Source of the DNA: Mycobacterium sp. GA-2829
GTDB taxonomy: Bacteria > Actinomycetota > Actinomycetes > Mycobacteriales > Mycobacteriaceae
Length of the DNA stretch: 64,000 nt
Direction of reading: 5' to 3'
Assembly (NCBI RefSeq): GCF_001499965.1
Contig: NZ_LQIT01000078.1
Span: forward strand, 62,001-126,000
Each line of letters starts with the position of its first letter. Within the stretch, counting starts at the first letter, position 1. Below are positions 1 to 8,861 of this stretch, in pieces. A program made the position numbers and the translations under genes. The notes below the pieces were generated by a model, which did not search any database, had not been told where the DNA came from, and saw only the letters and a program-made list of their open reading frames with translations.

Positions 1-2
1 CG

Positions 3-101
3 TTGGCGATGACGCTCATCGCGCTCACCCGCACCCGACCGAAACCGATCGACGAGGAGGCGCGCTCACGCACCCGCGAGATGAATCACGAGTGGGGTTA
101 A
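3..101 (+). CDS. C-terminal tail of an upstream gene (partial)
   Basis: An open frame enters from the left edge and ends at TAA 99-101, giving 32 residues. It opens with a hydrophobic stretch (LAMTLIALT) and continues as a charged tail rich in Arg and Glu, as at the cytoplasmic end of a membrane protein. Its stop codon overlaps the stop of the convergent SRPBCC gene in a shared GTTAAC. The family cannot be told from this fragment. Confidence 0.4.
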   Translation: MAMTLIALTRTRPKPIDEEARSRTREMNHEWG

Positions 102-526
102 CGCAGCTTCGCCAGATTGCTGACGGATTTGCGGACGTCGGATTCGATGACCTTCGCGACCAGTGAGCCGACCCGGGTGTTGAGCAGCCCGCCGGACAGG
201 TCCGCGACCACGCGGAAGGTGGTCCCGTCCGTCTCCTCCTCGACGTGCAGCGACAATGCGATGCAGATCGCCGGGAAGCCCGTACCGATCAGCTCGATCT
301 CCTTGGGTTCGTCGTAGCGCGTGACCCGCCAGTGGATGGTGTTGCGGAATCCCTTGACCTTGATCAGCGACGACACACAGGTGCCGACCTCGATCTCGGC
401 GGGGACCTCGCTGCGCCAGCCGCCGAAGATCGTGAGCCATTCGTCGAATCGGCGGAGGTTGGAGGCCAACTCCCACGCCTTCTCGGGGGTGAGGTCCGAC
501 GAGACCGCCACATCAACCGAAGCCAT
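98..526 (-). CDS. SRPBCC (START-like) family protein
   Basis: The 142-residue protein has the length and pattern of a single SRPBCC/polyketide-cyclase-like domain. It starts with a helix after an S-x-x-L-T-P-E-K-A-W motif, then alternating strands (residues about 40-105), and a long C-terminal helix. Such domains bind hydrophobic ligands in a deep cavity; the ligand here is unknown. A GGAGGGGGC ribosome-binding site sits directly before the ATG at 526, which fixes the start. There is no signal peptide, so it is probably cytoplasmic. It stands alone, convergent with the gene on its left and divergent from the ABC operon on its right. Confidence 0.75.
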   Translation of the reverse strand: MASVDVAVSSDLTPEKAWELASNLRRFDEWLTIFGGWRSEVPAEIEVGTCVSSLIKVKGFRNTIHWRVTRYDEPKEIELIGTGFPAICIALSLHVEEETDGTTFRVVADLSGGLLNTRVGSLVAKVIESDVRKSVSNLAKLR

Positions 527-845
527 GCCCCCTCCTTACCCGGCGCATGTGTCGAGGTAAACGAGCTGTGCGGTTTCCGGACGCGACGCACGTCACACTG
601 CGAAACTGATCATGGCCGTGGTGTCCCGTCCCCCGCCGATCGAGGGTCTCGACCGGCCCTGTTGCAATCTGCTCAAAGCGCGGATTCGGCTGCCAGGACC
701 CCCTCTCGATGCAGGAATCCTTTGTAAAAATGTTAAATCCGTGCGGAATCACTTGCGAAGGGTGCGGGGATCGGCGATTGTTTACGCACAGTCCACGGGG
801 GCTGACCTGAGGAGGCGCATTCTGACCGGCACACACACCACTCCG
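527..845. other. Divergent intergenic region before the polyamine-type ABC operon
   Basis: About 320 bases without a convincing gene. The frame open from ATG 612 into the ATPase has unconserved-looking, Arg/Pro/Cys-rich sequence and no ribosome-binding site, so it is probably untranslated leader. The stretch at 718-738 is unusually AT-rich for this genome and is the best candidate for promoter DNA. A strong purine-rich site (GAGGAGG, 809-815) lies just before the coding region. No riboswitch or clear operator was recognised. Confidence 0.4.
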
Positions 846-2009
846 GTGAACCAGACTGTCGACGGGTCAGCCCCGAAGAAGGGCAAAGCTGTCATCGAGA
901 TCGACCACGTGACGAAGCGGTTCGCCGACTACGTCGCCGTGGCCGATGCGGATTTCTCGATCGCCTCCGGTGAGTTCTTCTCGATGCTGGGCCCCTCGGG
1001 CTGCGGGAAGACCACCACCCTGCGCATGATCGCGGGTTTCGAGACCCCCACCTCGGGGGCGATCCGCCTCGAAGGCACCGACGTCTCGCGGGTCCCCCCG
1101 CACAAACGCAACGTCAACACGGTGTTCCAGCACTACGCGCTGTTCCCGCACATGAGCGTGTGGGACAACGTCGCCTACGGCCCGCGCAGCATGAAGAAAG
1201 ACAAAGCCGAGGTCAAACGCCGCGTCGACGAACTGCTCGAGGTCGTCCGGCTGACCGACTTCGCCAAACGCAAGCCCGGACAGCTCTCCGGCGGTCAGCA
1301 GCAGCGCGTTGCGCTCGCCCGTGCCCTGGTCAACTACCCCAGCGCCCTGCTGCTCGACGAACCGCTCGGCGCGCTCGACCTCAAACTGCGCCACGCCATG
1401 CAGTTCGAACTCAAGCGGATCCAGCGCGAAGTGGGCATCACGTTCATCTACGTCACCCACGACCAGGAAGAGGCGTTGACGATGAGTGACCGCATCGCGG
1501 TCATGAACGCGGGCAACGTCGAACAGATCGGCACCCCCACCGAGATCTACGACCGCCCGTCGACGGTGTTCGTCGCGAGCTTCATCGGCCAGGCCAACCT
1601 GTGGCCGGGCCGGCTGACCGCACATCTCGGTGACTACGTCGAGGTGGAGGTGCTCGGCAGCAAGCTCAAGGCCAAACCCGGCGACACCGCGATCGAGGCC
1701 GGTGGGCACGCCACGCTGATGGTGCGTCCCGAGCGCCTGCGGGTGTCGATGGAACCCCCCGCCGGCGACGTCACCGCGGTCCGGGCGACCGTGTGCGACC
1801 AGACCTTCCAGGGTCCCGTCGTCCGGCTGTCGCTGGCCGCGCCCGACGACTCCCCGATCGTCGCGCACATCGGACCCGAACAGAACCTGCCGATGCTCCG
1901 GCCGGGTGACCAGGTGTACGTCTGCTGGTCGCCGGATGCGTCGCTGGTGCTGCCCGCCGCCGACATCCCGACCACCGAGGATCTCGAAGAGATGCTCGAC
2001 GAGTCCTGA
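846..2009 (+). CDS. ABC transporter ATPase, spermidine/putrescine (PotA) type
   Basis: This is the energy-coupling subunit of an importer. From GTG 846 it has 387 residues: Walker A GPSGCGKT at about 49-56, Q-loop near 95, signature LSGGQQQR at 147-154, Walker B LLLDEP near 168-173, a THD switch histidine, and a C-terminal TOBE-like region from about 280. Together with the binding protein and two permeases downstream it forms a full PotABCD-like set, so polyamine or related cationic substrates are likely but unproven. The start is uncertain. The only good ribosome-binding site (GGAGG 811-815) lies 30 nt upstream of this GTG and is correctly spaced for an in-frame CTG at 822, suggesting a slightly longer protein from a non-standard start. 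Confidence 0.88.
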   Translation: MNQTVDGSAPKKGKAVIEIDHVTKRFADYVAVADADFSIASGEFFSMLGPSGCGKTTTLRMIAGFETPTSGAIRLEGTDVSRVPPHKRNVNTVFQHYALFPHMSVWDNVAYGPRSMKKDKAEVKRRVDELLEVVRLTDFAKRKPGQLSGGQQQRVALARALVNYPSALLLDEPLGALDLKLRHAMQFELKRIQREVGITFIYVTHDQEEALTMSDRIAVMNAGNVEQIGTPTEIYDRPSTVFVASFIGQANLWPGRLTAHLGDYVEVEVLGSKLKAKPGDTAIEAGGHATLMVRPERLRVSMEPPAGDVTAVRATVCDQTFQGPVVRLSLAAPDDSPIVAHIGPEQNLPMLRPGDQVYVCWSPDASLVLPAADIPTTEDLEEMLDES

Positions 2010-2065
2010 TCCCCCTGTCCCGCTCCGCCGACTCCCTTCCGCACATTACGAAAGGCACAGCCGCC

Positions 2066-3250
2066 ATGCCCCGTGAGCTCGACCCGCAGTTCGCTGCCCG
2101 CCTCGCCGCCGCACGCACGTCACGGCGCCGCTTCCTCGGCGGCAGCGCCGCAGCGGCCGCCGCGCTGACGCTCGGCTCGTCGTTCCTCGCGGCGTGCGGT
2201 TCAGACGGCGGCGACTCGCAGACCACGACCGCCGACGACGGTGGTCCGGCCGCGGGCACGCTGCGGATCTCGAACTGGCCGCTCTACATGGCCGACGGGT
2301 TCGTCGCCGCCTTCCAGACCGCATCGGGTGTCACGGTCGACTACAAAGAGAACTTCAACGACAACGAGGAGTGGTTCGCCAAGGTCAAGGAGCCGCTGTC
2401 GCGCAAGCAGGACATCGGTGCCGACCTGGTCATCCCGACCGAGTTCATGGCCGCCCGGATCAACGGTCTTGGCTGGCTCAACGAAATCCGTGCCGACCGG
2501 GTGCCCAACAAGAAGAACCTGCGGCCCGATCTGCTGAACTCGTCGATCGACCCGGGCCGCAACAAGACCGCGCCCTACATGACCGGCATGGTCGGCCTGG
2601 CCTACAACAAGGCCGCGACCGGCAGGCCGATCACCAAGATCGAGGATCTGTGGGATCCGGCGTTCAAGGGCCGGGTCAGCCTGCTGTCGGACACCCAGGA
2701 CGGGTTGGGGATGGTCATGCTCTCGCAGGGCAACTCCCCCGAGCGGCCGTCGACCGAGACCGTACAGAAGGCCGTCGACCTGGTGCGCCAGCAGAAGGAC
2801 ACCGGCCAGATCCGCCGATTCACCGGCAACGACTACGCCGACGACCTCGCCGCGGGCAACGTGGCCATCGCACAGGCGTACTCGGGTGACGTGGTGCAGT
2901 TGAAGGCCGACAACCCCGACCTCGAGTTCATCGTGCCCGAGGCCGGCGGCACCTGGTTCATCGACACCATGGTGATCCCCTACACCACCCAGAACCAGAG
3001 TGCGGCCGAGGCGTGGATCGATTACGTGTACGACCGGGCGAATTACGCGAAGCTCATCGCATTCACCCAGTTCGTGCCGGTGCTCGCGGACATGACCGAC
3101 GAGCTGAACAAGATCGACCCGGCGGTCGCGTCCAACCCGCTGATCAACCCGCCGGAGTCGACGGTGGCCAACCTCAAGTCATGGGCGGCGCTGACCGACG
3201 AACAGACCCAGGAGTACAACAGCATGTACGCCGCGGTTACCGGAGGCTGA
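2066..3250 (+). CDS. Extracellular polyamine-type substrate-binding lipoprotein (PotD-like)
   Basis: The 394-residue protein captures substrate outside the membrane for the adjoining ABC importer. Its N-terminus carries a twin-arginine motif (SRRRFLG, residues 19-25), a hydrophobic segment, and a lipobox LAAC with the modified cysteine at 44, so it is exported folded through Tat and lipid-anchored. The mature part resembles PotD-family proteins, with NWPLYM near the start of the mature domain and a conserved GMVGLAYN region in the middle. A GAAAGG site precedes the ATG. It follows the ATPase by 56 bp and precedes the first permease by 10 bp, so one operon is likely. The substrate is inferred from family only. 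Confidence 0.87.
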   Translation: MPRELDPQFAARLAAARTSRRRFLGGSAAAAAALTLGSSFLAACGSDGGDSQTTTADDGGPAAGTLRISNWPLYMADGFVAAFQTASGVTVDYKENFNDNEEWFAKVKEPLSRKQDIGADLVIPTEFMAARINGLGWLNEIRADRVPNKKNLRPDLLNSSIDPGRNKTAPYMTGMVGLAYNKAATGRPITKIEDLWDPAFKGRVSLLSDTQDGLGMVMLSQGNSPERPSTETVQKAVDLVRQQKDTGQIRRFTGNDYADDLAAGNVAIAQAYSGDVVQLKADNPDLEFIVPEAGGTWFIDTMVIPYTTQNQSAAEAWIDYVYDRANYAKLIAFTQFVPVLADMTDELNKIDPAVASNPLINPPESTVANLKSWAALTDEQTQEYNSMYAAVTGG

Positions 3251-3260
3251 CGAATCACCC

Positions 3261-4136
3261 ATGGCAGGCGTAGCCAGCAGTAGCCGGCAGCGCAGCAGGA
3301 TCGCCCCGTATTTGATGATCCTGCCCGCGCTGGCCTACCTCGCAATCTTCTTCGTATGGCCGATCATCTCGCTGTTGCGGACGTCGCTGTCATCCACGGG
3401 CGGGTCGGTGTTCCTCCCGACGCTGACCTTCTCGTGGGACTTCGCGAACTACGGTGAGGCGTTCAGCAGGTACTCCGATCAGATCCTGCGGTCGTTCGGG
3501 TACGCGTTCACCGCGACGGTGGTCTGCCTGCTGCTGGCGTATCCCCTGGCCTATGTGATCGCGTTCAAGGCGGGGCGGTTCAAGAACCTGCTCCTCGGCC
3601 TGGTGATCCTGCCGTTCTTCGTGACGTTCCTGATCCGCACGATCGCGTGGAAGACGATCCTGGCCGACGACGGCTGGGTGGTCACGGCGCTGGACACGAT
3701 CGGACTGCTGCCCAGCGACGGTCGTCTGCTGTCGACGAGCTGGGCGGTGATCGGCGGGTTGATCTACAACTGGATCATCTTCATGATCCTGCCGCTGTAC
3801 GTCAGCCTGGAGAAGATCGACGCACGGCTCATCGAGGCGTCCAAGGACCTGTACTCCTCGAACGTCCGCAGCTTCACGAAAGTGATCTTCCCGCTGTCGA
3901 TTCCGGGTGTGCTGGCGGGCAGCCTGCTGGTGTTCATCCCGGCCGCGGGTGACTTCATCAACGCCGAATACCTCGGCAGTACGCAGACCACGATGATCGG
4001 CAACGTGATCCAGCAGCAGTTCCTGGTGGTCAAGGACTACCCGGCGGCCGCGGCGCTGAGCCTGCTGCTGATGGGCACCATCCTCGCCGGTGTGCTGCTC
4101 TACACCCGCGCGCTGGGCACGGAGGACCTCGTATGA
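3261..4136 (+). CDS. ABC transporter permease, PotB type
   Basis: A 291-residue inner-membrane protein with about six hydrophobic segments, the first at residues 15-37. A binding-protein-dependent transport motif lies near residues 193-222 (EASKDLYSSN followed by FPLSIPG), the cytoplasmic loop that docks on the ATPase. It should form a heterodimeric channel with the next gene. The start ATG 3261 lies 10 bp after the binding-protein stop, and its end overlaps the next start by 4 bp, indicating translational coupling. Confidence 0.87.
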   Translation: MAGVASSSRQRSRIAPYLMILPALAYLAIFFVWPIISLLRTSLSSTGGSVFLPTLTFSWDFANYGEAFSRYSDQILRSFGYAFTATVVCLLLAYPLAYVIAFKAGRFKNLLLGLVILPFFVTFLIRTIAWKTILADDGWVVTALDTIGLLPSDGRLLSTSWAVIGGLIYNWIIFMILPLYVSLEKIDARLIEASKDLYSSNVRSFTKVIFPLSIPGVLAGSLLVFIPAAGDFINAEYLGSTQTTMIGNVIQQQFLVVKDYPAAAALSLLLMGTILAGVLLYTRALGTEDLV

Positions 4137-4990
4137 CGACCCAAGCCGGCGCCGCGGTGGCGGTCGCGGCCGAGCAGCCGCCCACGCCCAAGACCGTCAA
4201 GGGCATGCCGAAGTGGGGCGACTGGAGCCTGCGGATCGTGGCCGGACTGGTACTGCTGTACCTGTTCATCCCGATCTTCGTGATCGTGCTCTTCTCGTTC
4301 AACGATCCGAAGGGCAAGTTCAACTACAGCTGGCAGGGCTTCACGCTCGACAACTGGCTCGATCCGTTCAAGTACCCGGCGCTGACCGACGCGATGAAGT
4401 TGAGCCTCAACGTCGCCGGGGTCTCCACGGCCATCGCGCTGGTGCTGGGAACGCTGGTCGCGATCGCGTTGGTGCGTCAGCGGTGGCGTGGACAGCGCGC
4501 GGTGGACACGTTCCTGGTGCTGCCGCTGACCGCGCCCGAAGTCGTGATGGGCGCCTCGCTGCTCGTGCTGTTCCTCGACCTCGGCTGGGCGACGGGCTAC
4601 GTCACGATCGTGCTCGCGCACATCGCGTTCGAGGTCAGTTTCATCGCGATGACCGTGCGCGCCCGGGTGCGTGGCTTCGACTGGACGCTGGAGGACGCGT
4701 CGATGGATCTGGGCGCCAGCCCGACCCGGACGTTCTTCAAGGTGACGCTGCCGCTGATCGTGCCCGGCATCGTCGCCGCGGCGATGCTGTCGTTCGCGCT
4801 GTCGCTCGACGACTTCATCATCACGTACTTCGTCAGCGGGTCGACGGTGACGTATCCGCTCTACGTCAACGCGGCGGTGAAGGCCGCGGTGCCGCCGCAG
4901 ATCAACGTGATCGCGACCGCGATCCTGGTCGTGAGCCTCCTCCTGCTGGCCGCGGGCACGCTGTACCGCCGCAAGCGCATCGACGTCTGA
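4133..4990 (+). CDS. ABC transporter permease, PotC type
   Basis: A 285-residue membrane protein, second channel subunit of the polyamine-type importer. After a cytoplasmic N-terminus of about 35 residues, six hydrophobic segments follow, with the EAA-type loop EDASMDLGASPTRTF and LPLIVPG in the second half. Start ATG overlaps the stop of the preceding permease in ATGA. It is the last gene of the operon; a long perfect hairpin begins 14 bp after its stop. Confidence 0.87.
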   Translation: MTTQAGAAVAVAAEQPPTPKTVKGMPKWGDWSLRIVAGLVLLYLFIPIFVIVLFSFNDPKGKFNYSWQGFTLDNWLDPFKYPALTDAMKLSLNVAGVSTAIALVLGTLVAIALVRQRWRGQRAVDTFLVLPLTAPEVVMGASLLVLFLDLGWATGYVTIVLAHIAFEVSFIAMTVRARVRGFDWTLEDASMDLGASPTRTFFKVTLPLIVPGIVAAAMLSFALSLDDFIITYFVSGSTVTYPLYVNAAVKAAVPPQINVIATAILVVSLLLLAAGTLYRRKRIDV

Positions 4991-5004
4991 CCCTACCTCT
5001 CCGC

Positions 5005-5061
5005 CGAAACCGCATTCCCTGCTGCCAAGCCGCGCGCTTGGTGACAGGGAATGCGGTTTCG
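5005..5061. terminator. Long perfect stem-loop between convergent genes
   Basis: Arms 5005-5021 and 5045-5061 are perfect 17-base inverted repeats. The 23-base interior holds a second stem (CCAAGC 5025-5030 with GCTTGG 5036-5041), so the RNA would fold as one long interrupted hairpin. It sits exactly between the stops of the permease and the EamA gene, so it probably ends transcription from both sides. There is no T-run, as is common in mycobacteria. The length and perfection also fit a dispersed palindromic repeat. Confidence 0.65.
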
Positions 5062-5074
5062 TGTCGGGGGTGGG

Positions 5075-5941
5075 TCAGCCGATCTCGGCGGGGACCGGCG
5101 TCTTGCGCGCCCCGCCGCGGGCGGCGCCGATCCCCGCGGCCACCACGAACACGATGCCCACCACCGCGACGACGCCCGGCACCTGCTGCAGTGCGACGAA
5201 CCCGATGATCAACGCGAACGCCGGTTCGAGGCTCATCAGCGTCCCGAACGCGGCCGTGCTGAGCCGGCGCAGCGCCAGCAGCTCCAGCGCGAACGGGAAC
5301 ATCGGCAGCAGGATCGCCAGGCCCAACCCGATCAGCAGCAGGTCGGGCGTGAGGCGCTCGAACACCGCGGGACCGGCCACGATCGTGCCGACGATCCCCG
5401 CGACGGGCATCGACACGGCCAGCCCGTTGACCCCGGCGACCTGATCGCCGACCCGCTGGGTCAACAGGATGTAGCCGGCCCAGCACACCGCGGCCGCCAG
5501 CGCGAAGAGCACGCCGACCACGTCGACGGCTCCGGTCCACGGCTGGGTCATCAACAGCACGCCGACCGCGGCCAACCCCGGCCACACCAGCCGGGTGCGG
5601 CCGCTCCCCCGCAGCACCGCCACGCTGAGCGGTCCGAGGAACTCCAGGGCGCTGGCCGTGGCCATCGGGATGCGGTCGAGCGCCGCCATGAACAGCAGGG
5701 TGACCCCGGCGGTCACCACGCCGAGGACCACGCACGCCGCGAAGCTCCGCCGGGTGAAGCCCGCCCGGCGGGGCCGCAGGAAGAACAGGAACAGCACGCC
5801 GGCCCACGCCAGGCGCAGCCAGGCCGCACCCTCGGCGCCGATCTGGTCGATGAGGCCGACGGCGACCGCCACGCCCAGCTGCACCGACAGCATCGCCGCC
5901 ACGGCCATCGCTGTTCCCGTGCGCGCGTGGCCTGTGGTCAT
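5075..5941 (-). CDS. EamA-family (drug/metabolite) exporter
   Basis: From ATG 5941 this is a 288-residue protein of about ten hydrophobic helices in two repeats, the DMT/EamA layout typical of exporters of amino acids or other small metabolites. Recognisable points are GAEGAAWLRLAWAG in the second helix region and SLEPAFALIIGF in the second EamA repeat. The frame is open upstream to 6007, but that extension is polar and unlike the family N-terminus. It ends 13 bp from the long hairpin and is transcribed alone. The substrate cannot be predicted; the RhtA-like pattern hints at amino acid efflux. Confidence 0.82.
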   Translation of the reverse strand: MTTGHARTGTAMAVAAMLSVQLGVAVAVGLIDQIGAEGAAWLRLAWAGVLFLFFLRPRRAGFTRRSFAACVVLGVVTAGVTLLFMAALDRIPMATASALEFLGPLSVAVLRGSGRTRLVWPGLAAVGVLLMTQPWTGAVDVVGVLFALAAAVCWAGYILLTQRVGDQVAGVNGLAVSMPVAGIVGTIVAGPAVFERLTPDLLLIGLGLAILLPMFPFALELLALRRLSTAAFGTLMSLEPAFALIIGFVALQQVPGVVAVVGIVFVVAAGIGAARGGARKTPVPAEIG

Positions 5942-6149
5942 CGTTGTAGTGATACGGCACCTCACCTCGTTGAGTCCACGACTTTTCGACGGGACCGGTC
6001 CGGGCATGTTCCGGATCCGGCTTTTGTCGTCAACTGACGCATTTTTGCCGAATCACCCGCAGCGACCGTTCGGGGCGGGGCACGATGAAGATTGACGCCC
6101 GGGTAACGGGGTACCCGCAGGGCGTCGGGGATGGCAGCGAGGGGGACTC

Positions 6150-6626
6150 GTGGACATCGGCAAGGCGACCGTCGCGGTCGCCGTGACCGCCTTATCGGTC
6201 AGCGCATGTGGCTACCGGTTGGGTGCCTCCGTACCCGACCCCGATCCGCTTCCCGAGCACGTCGTCGCCACGCCCGTGGCGGCCGTTCCCGAACCGGTGC
6301 TCCAGCATCACACCACCGCCGCCGCGGACCGCGACCTCCCGCCGAACGCCGCGGGCGACCCCGCGTGCCCGCCGTCGCAGGCCTGGGGCAGGCAGCCCGA
6401 AGGGTCCGGGGTGTTGGTGACGGTGTGGTCGCACGACCCTGCGGCCGTCACGGTGCTGGTGCGCACCGCCACCGGCACGGACGTCGCCGACCGGGCGGTT
6501 CTGGGTCGCGACGACCTCCGCCTGTTCGAGTTCCCCAAGATCGACCCGACCGCGGTGCGCGAGGTGCTGATCATGACCAGCACGCAGCGCTGTTTCGCGA
6601 TCGCCGATCCGGTCACCTTCAAATGA
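6150..6626 (+). CDS. Small secreted lipoprotein of unknown function
   Basis: A 158-residue protein starting with GTG at 6150, preceded by a purine-rich GAGGGGG site. Residues 4-20 form a short signal peptide ending in lipobox LSVSAC, with Cys20 as the predicted lipidated residue. A Pro/Glu/Asp-rich linker follows to about residue 60, then a small domain with two further cysteines, near residues 72 and 151, that could form a disulfide. No known domain was recognised. It is convergent with the isomerase gene, whose stop lies 13 bp away. Confidence 0.72.
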   Translation: MDIGKATVAVAVTALSVSACGYRLGASVPDPDPLPEHVVATPVAAVPEPVLQHHTTAAADRDLPPNAAGDPACPPSQAWGRQPEGSGVLVTVWSHDPAAVTVLVRTATGTDVADRAVLGRDDLRLFEFPKIDPTAVREVLIMTSTQRCFAIADPVTFK

Positions 6627-6639
6627 GCCGGCGGCCCGC

Positions 6640-7119
6640 CTACGACGTGGCGGGTTCGTACCCGCAGATCGCCTCGACCTTGTCGGCCGATTTGCTGTTG
6701 GGATCGAATTCGTAGCCGAGCCATTCGCGCGCCAGCCGACGGGCCAGCTCCAGCCCGATGACCCGCTGTCCGAAGCACAGCACCTGCGCGTCGTTCGACA
6801 GCACCGAACGCTCGACGGAGAAGCTGTCGTGGGCGGTCACCGCCCGGATGCCGGGGACCTTGTTGGCGCTGATCGCCACGCCGAGGCCGGTGCCGCACAC
6901 CAGCAGCGCGCGGTCGGCCTTGCCCTCGGCCACCATGCGGGCCGCGGCCACCGCGATGTGCGGATAGGCGGTGTCCTCGTCGGTGCCCACTCCCACATCG
7001 GTCACGTCGGCGACGCGGTCGTCGGCCTTGAGATCGCCCTTGAGCGCCTCTTTGTACTCATAGCCGGCGTCGTCGGAGCCGACGACGATGCGCAGGCCGG
7101 ATGTCGGTTCAGCAGTCAT
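6640..7119 (-). CDS. derI: RpiB-type sugar-phosphate isomerase, probable D-erythrulose-4-phosphate isomerase
   Basis: A 159-residue RpiB/LacAB-fold isomerase. Diagnostic features are GSDDAGYEYKE near the N-terminus, the active-site loop CGTGLG with catalytic Cys75, and NKVPGIRA. In M. smegmatis the equivalent gene, last in an operon with the same order, converts D-erythrulose 4-phosphate to D-erythrose 4-phosphate, which feeds the pentose phosphate pathway; that role is transferred here by family and gene order. The ATG at 7119 overlaps the stop of the kinase gene by 4 bp. A plain ribose-5-phosphate isomerase is the alternative. Confidence 0.85.
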   Translation of the reverse strand: MTAEPTSGLRIVVGSDDAGYEYKEALKGDLKADDRVADVTDVGVGTDEDTAYPHIAVAAARMVAEGKADRALLVCGTGLGVAISANKVPGIRAVTAHDSFSVERSVLSNDAQVLCFGQRVIGLELARRLAREWLGYEFDPNSKSADKVEAICGYEPATS

Positions 7120-8861
7120 CTTGTGCTGTCCCCTTTCACTGTCAGGCTCTGGGCGACGGTGCGCGCGCACATCGCCAGTGAGGTGGCGCCCGCGTCGGGG
7201 GTCCCGACGCTGCGCTCGGCGAGCGGGCGGGCGCGGCCGACCTTGGGTCGCAGGTCGGCGGTGGCCCGCGCCGCGGTCTCGGCCGTCTCGGCGGCCGCCG
7301 TCCACGCGTCCTGCCACCGCTCGCCGTCGGTCACCCGCCGTTCGAGTTCCTCGACGAACGGCAACAGCGCGTCGAGCATGGTCTTGTCGCCGGGCTGGGC
7401 GCCGCCCAGTTGTACCAGCGCGTCGTAGCCGTCGCGCATTCCCGCGGCGATGGTCGCCGAGTCCGGCCGTCCGGTGTCCCCGAGGCGGGTGCCCAGCGCG
7501 CCGAGCATCGCACCCCACAGCACCCCGGAGGTGCCGCCGGCCTTGGCCGCCCACTGCTTCCCCGCGGCGGCGAGCACCGACCCCTGTCCGGCGCCCGCCT
7601 CGACGGCTTCGGCGGCCGCGTCGCGGGCGGCGGCCGAACCCTTCACCATGCCGCGGCCGTGGTCGCCGTCACCGGCGATCGCGTCGATGCGGCCGAGTTC
7701 GTCCTCGGCGTCGGCGAGCATCGCGGCCAGTGCCTCGAAGATCGCGGCGACGGTCCGGCCACCCGCCCGCGCGTCGTCGTCGGCGGTGTCGCGCACCGCA
7801 GGCGCGGCCGCCGCGGCACGCACCTCGTCGGCGCTGCGACGCTGGGTCGAATCCTCAACTGCGGCTGCACCTTTGCGGTAGGCCGGGGTGTCGGCGGGTG
7901 CGCGCCAGTACCGCTCGAGTTCCTCGTCGAGCCACATCACCGTCAGCGAGCAGCCCGCCATGTCGAGGCTGGTGACCAGTTCGCCGACCTCGGGTTCGAC
8001 GATCTCGTATCCGCGCTCACGCAGCAGTCGCGCGGCCTCACCCCACACGACGAACAGCTCTTCGTACTTGGTGCGGCCGAGACCGTTGAGGATCACCGCG
8101 ATCCGTTTGGTGTCGGTGTTCGCCGGGGTGTCGCCGAGCACACCGTCGACCAGGGTCGCGGCCAGGTCGGCGGCGGTCGGCATGGCCTCCTCGGCGACGC
8201 CGGGCTCACCGTGGATGCCCAGTCCGACGCCCATCTGCCCGTCCGGGACGGTGAACAGCGGATGGTCGGCCCCCGGCAGTGTGCAGCCGTCGAAGGCGAC
8301 GCCGAGCGTGCGGGTCGCCGCATTGGACGCTTCGGCGACGCGGATCACGCCCGCGAGGTCCAGGCCCTCCTCGGCGGCGGCCGATGCGCACTTGAAGACG
8401 GTGAAATCGCCTGCGATACCGCGTCGTTTGGCCTCTTCGCCCTTTGGTGCGCTGGCGATGTCGTCGGTGACGGCGAAGTAGTGCGCGTCGATGCCCTCAC
8501 CCTTGAGTTGCGTGACCGCGAGCCCGAAGTTCATCACGTCACCGGCGTAGTTGCCGGTGATGAGCAGGACACCCGCGTCACCGTGCGCGGCGCGGGCCAC
8601 CGATGCGGCCTCTTCGGTGGACGGCGAGGTGAAGATGTTGCCGACCACCGCGCCGTCGGCGAAACCGGCGCCGACGGTGCCGCAGAACGCCGGATAGTGT
8701 CCGGAACCGCCGCCGATGACGACCGCCACCTTGCCGGGGCGGGTCTCGCGGGCGCGCACCACACCGCCGGGCACCCCGACGACGTAGCGGGAGTTCGCAT
8801 CGAGGAATCCGACGAGCATGTCCTCGGTGAACCGGGCCGGATCGTTGAACAGTTTGGTCAC
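7116..8861 (-). CDS. derK: DhaK-DhaL fused ketose kinase, probable D-erythrulose kinase
   Basis: A 581-residue single-chain dihydroxyacetone-kinase-family enzyme. The N-terminal DhaK domain (to about 330) has GGGSGHYPAF and a substrate-binding histidine in LGIHGEPG. The C-terminal DhaL domain (about 370-575) carries the ATP/metal motif GDGDHGRGM. Position between the tetritol transporter and the RpiB-like isomerase matches M. smegmatis DerK, which phosphorylates D-erythrulose. Overlaps of 4 bp on both sides show translational coupling. Dihydroxyacetone kinase activity is the main alternative. Confidence 0.87.
   Translation of the reverse strand: MTKLFNDPARFTEDMLVGFLDANSRYVVGVPGGVVRARETRPGKVAVVIGGGSGHYPAFCGTVGAGFADGAVVGNIFTSPSTEEAASVARAAHGDAGVLLITGNYAGDVMNFGLAVTQLKGEGIDAHYFAVTDDIASAPKGEEAKRRGIAGDFTVFKCASAAAEEGLDLAGVIRVAEASNAATRTLGVAFDGCTLPGADHPLFTVPDGQMGVGLGIHGEPGVAEEAMPTAADLAATLVDGVLGDTPANTDTKRIAVILNGLGRTKYEELFVVWGEAARLLRERGYEIVEPEVGELVTSLDMAGCSLTVMWLDEELERYWRAPADTPAYRKGAAAVEDSTQRRSADEVRAAAAAPAVRDTADDDARAGGRTVAAIFEALAAMLADAEDELGRIDAIAGDGDHGRGMVKGSAAARDAAAEAVEAGAGQGSVLAAAGKQWAAKAGGTSGVLWGAMLGALGTRLGDTGRPDSATIAAGMRDGYDALVQLGGAQPGDKTMLDALLPFVEELERRVTDGERWQDAWTAAAETAETAARATADLRPKVGRARPLAERSVGTPDAGATSLAMCARTVAQSLTVKGDSTR

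Noticed and set aside
245..727. 160-codon plus-strand frame opposite the SRPBCC gene
   Set aside because: Antisense shadow with no start signal; SRPBCC has a clear ribosome-binding site and domain pattern.
612..845. N-terminal extension of the PotA-like ATPase from ATG 612
   Set aside because: No ribosome-binding site at 612, Arg/Cys/Pro-rich unconserved-looking residues, and a strong site much closer to the ATPase domain at 809-815.
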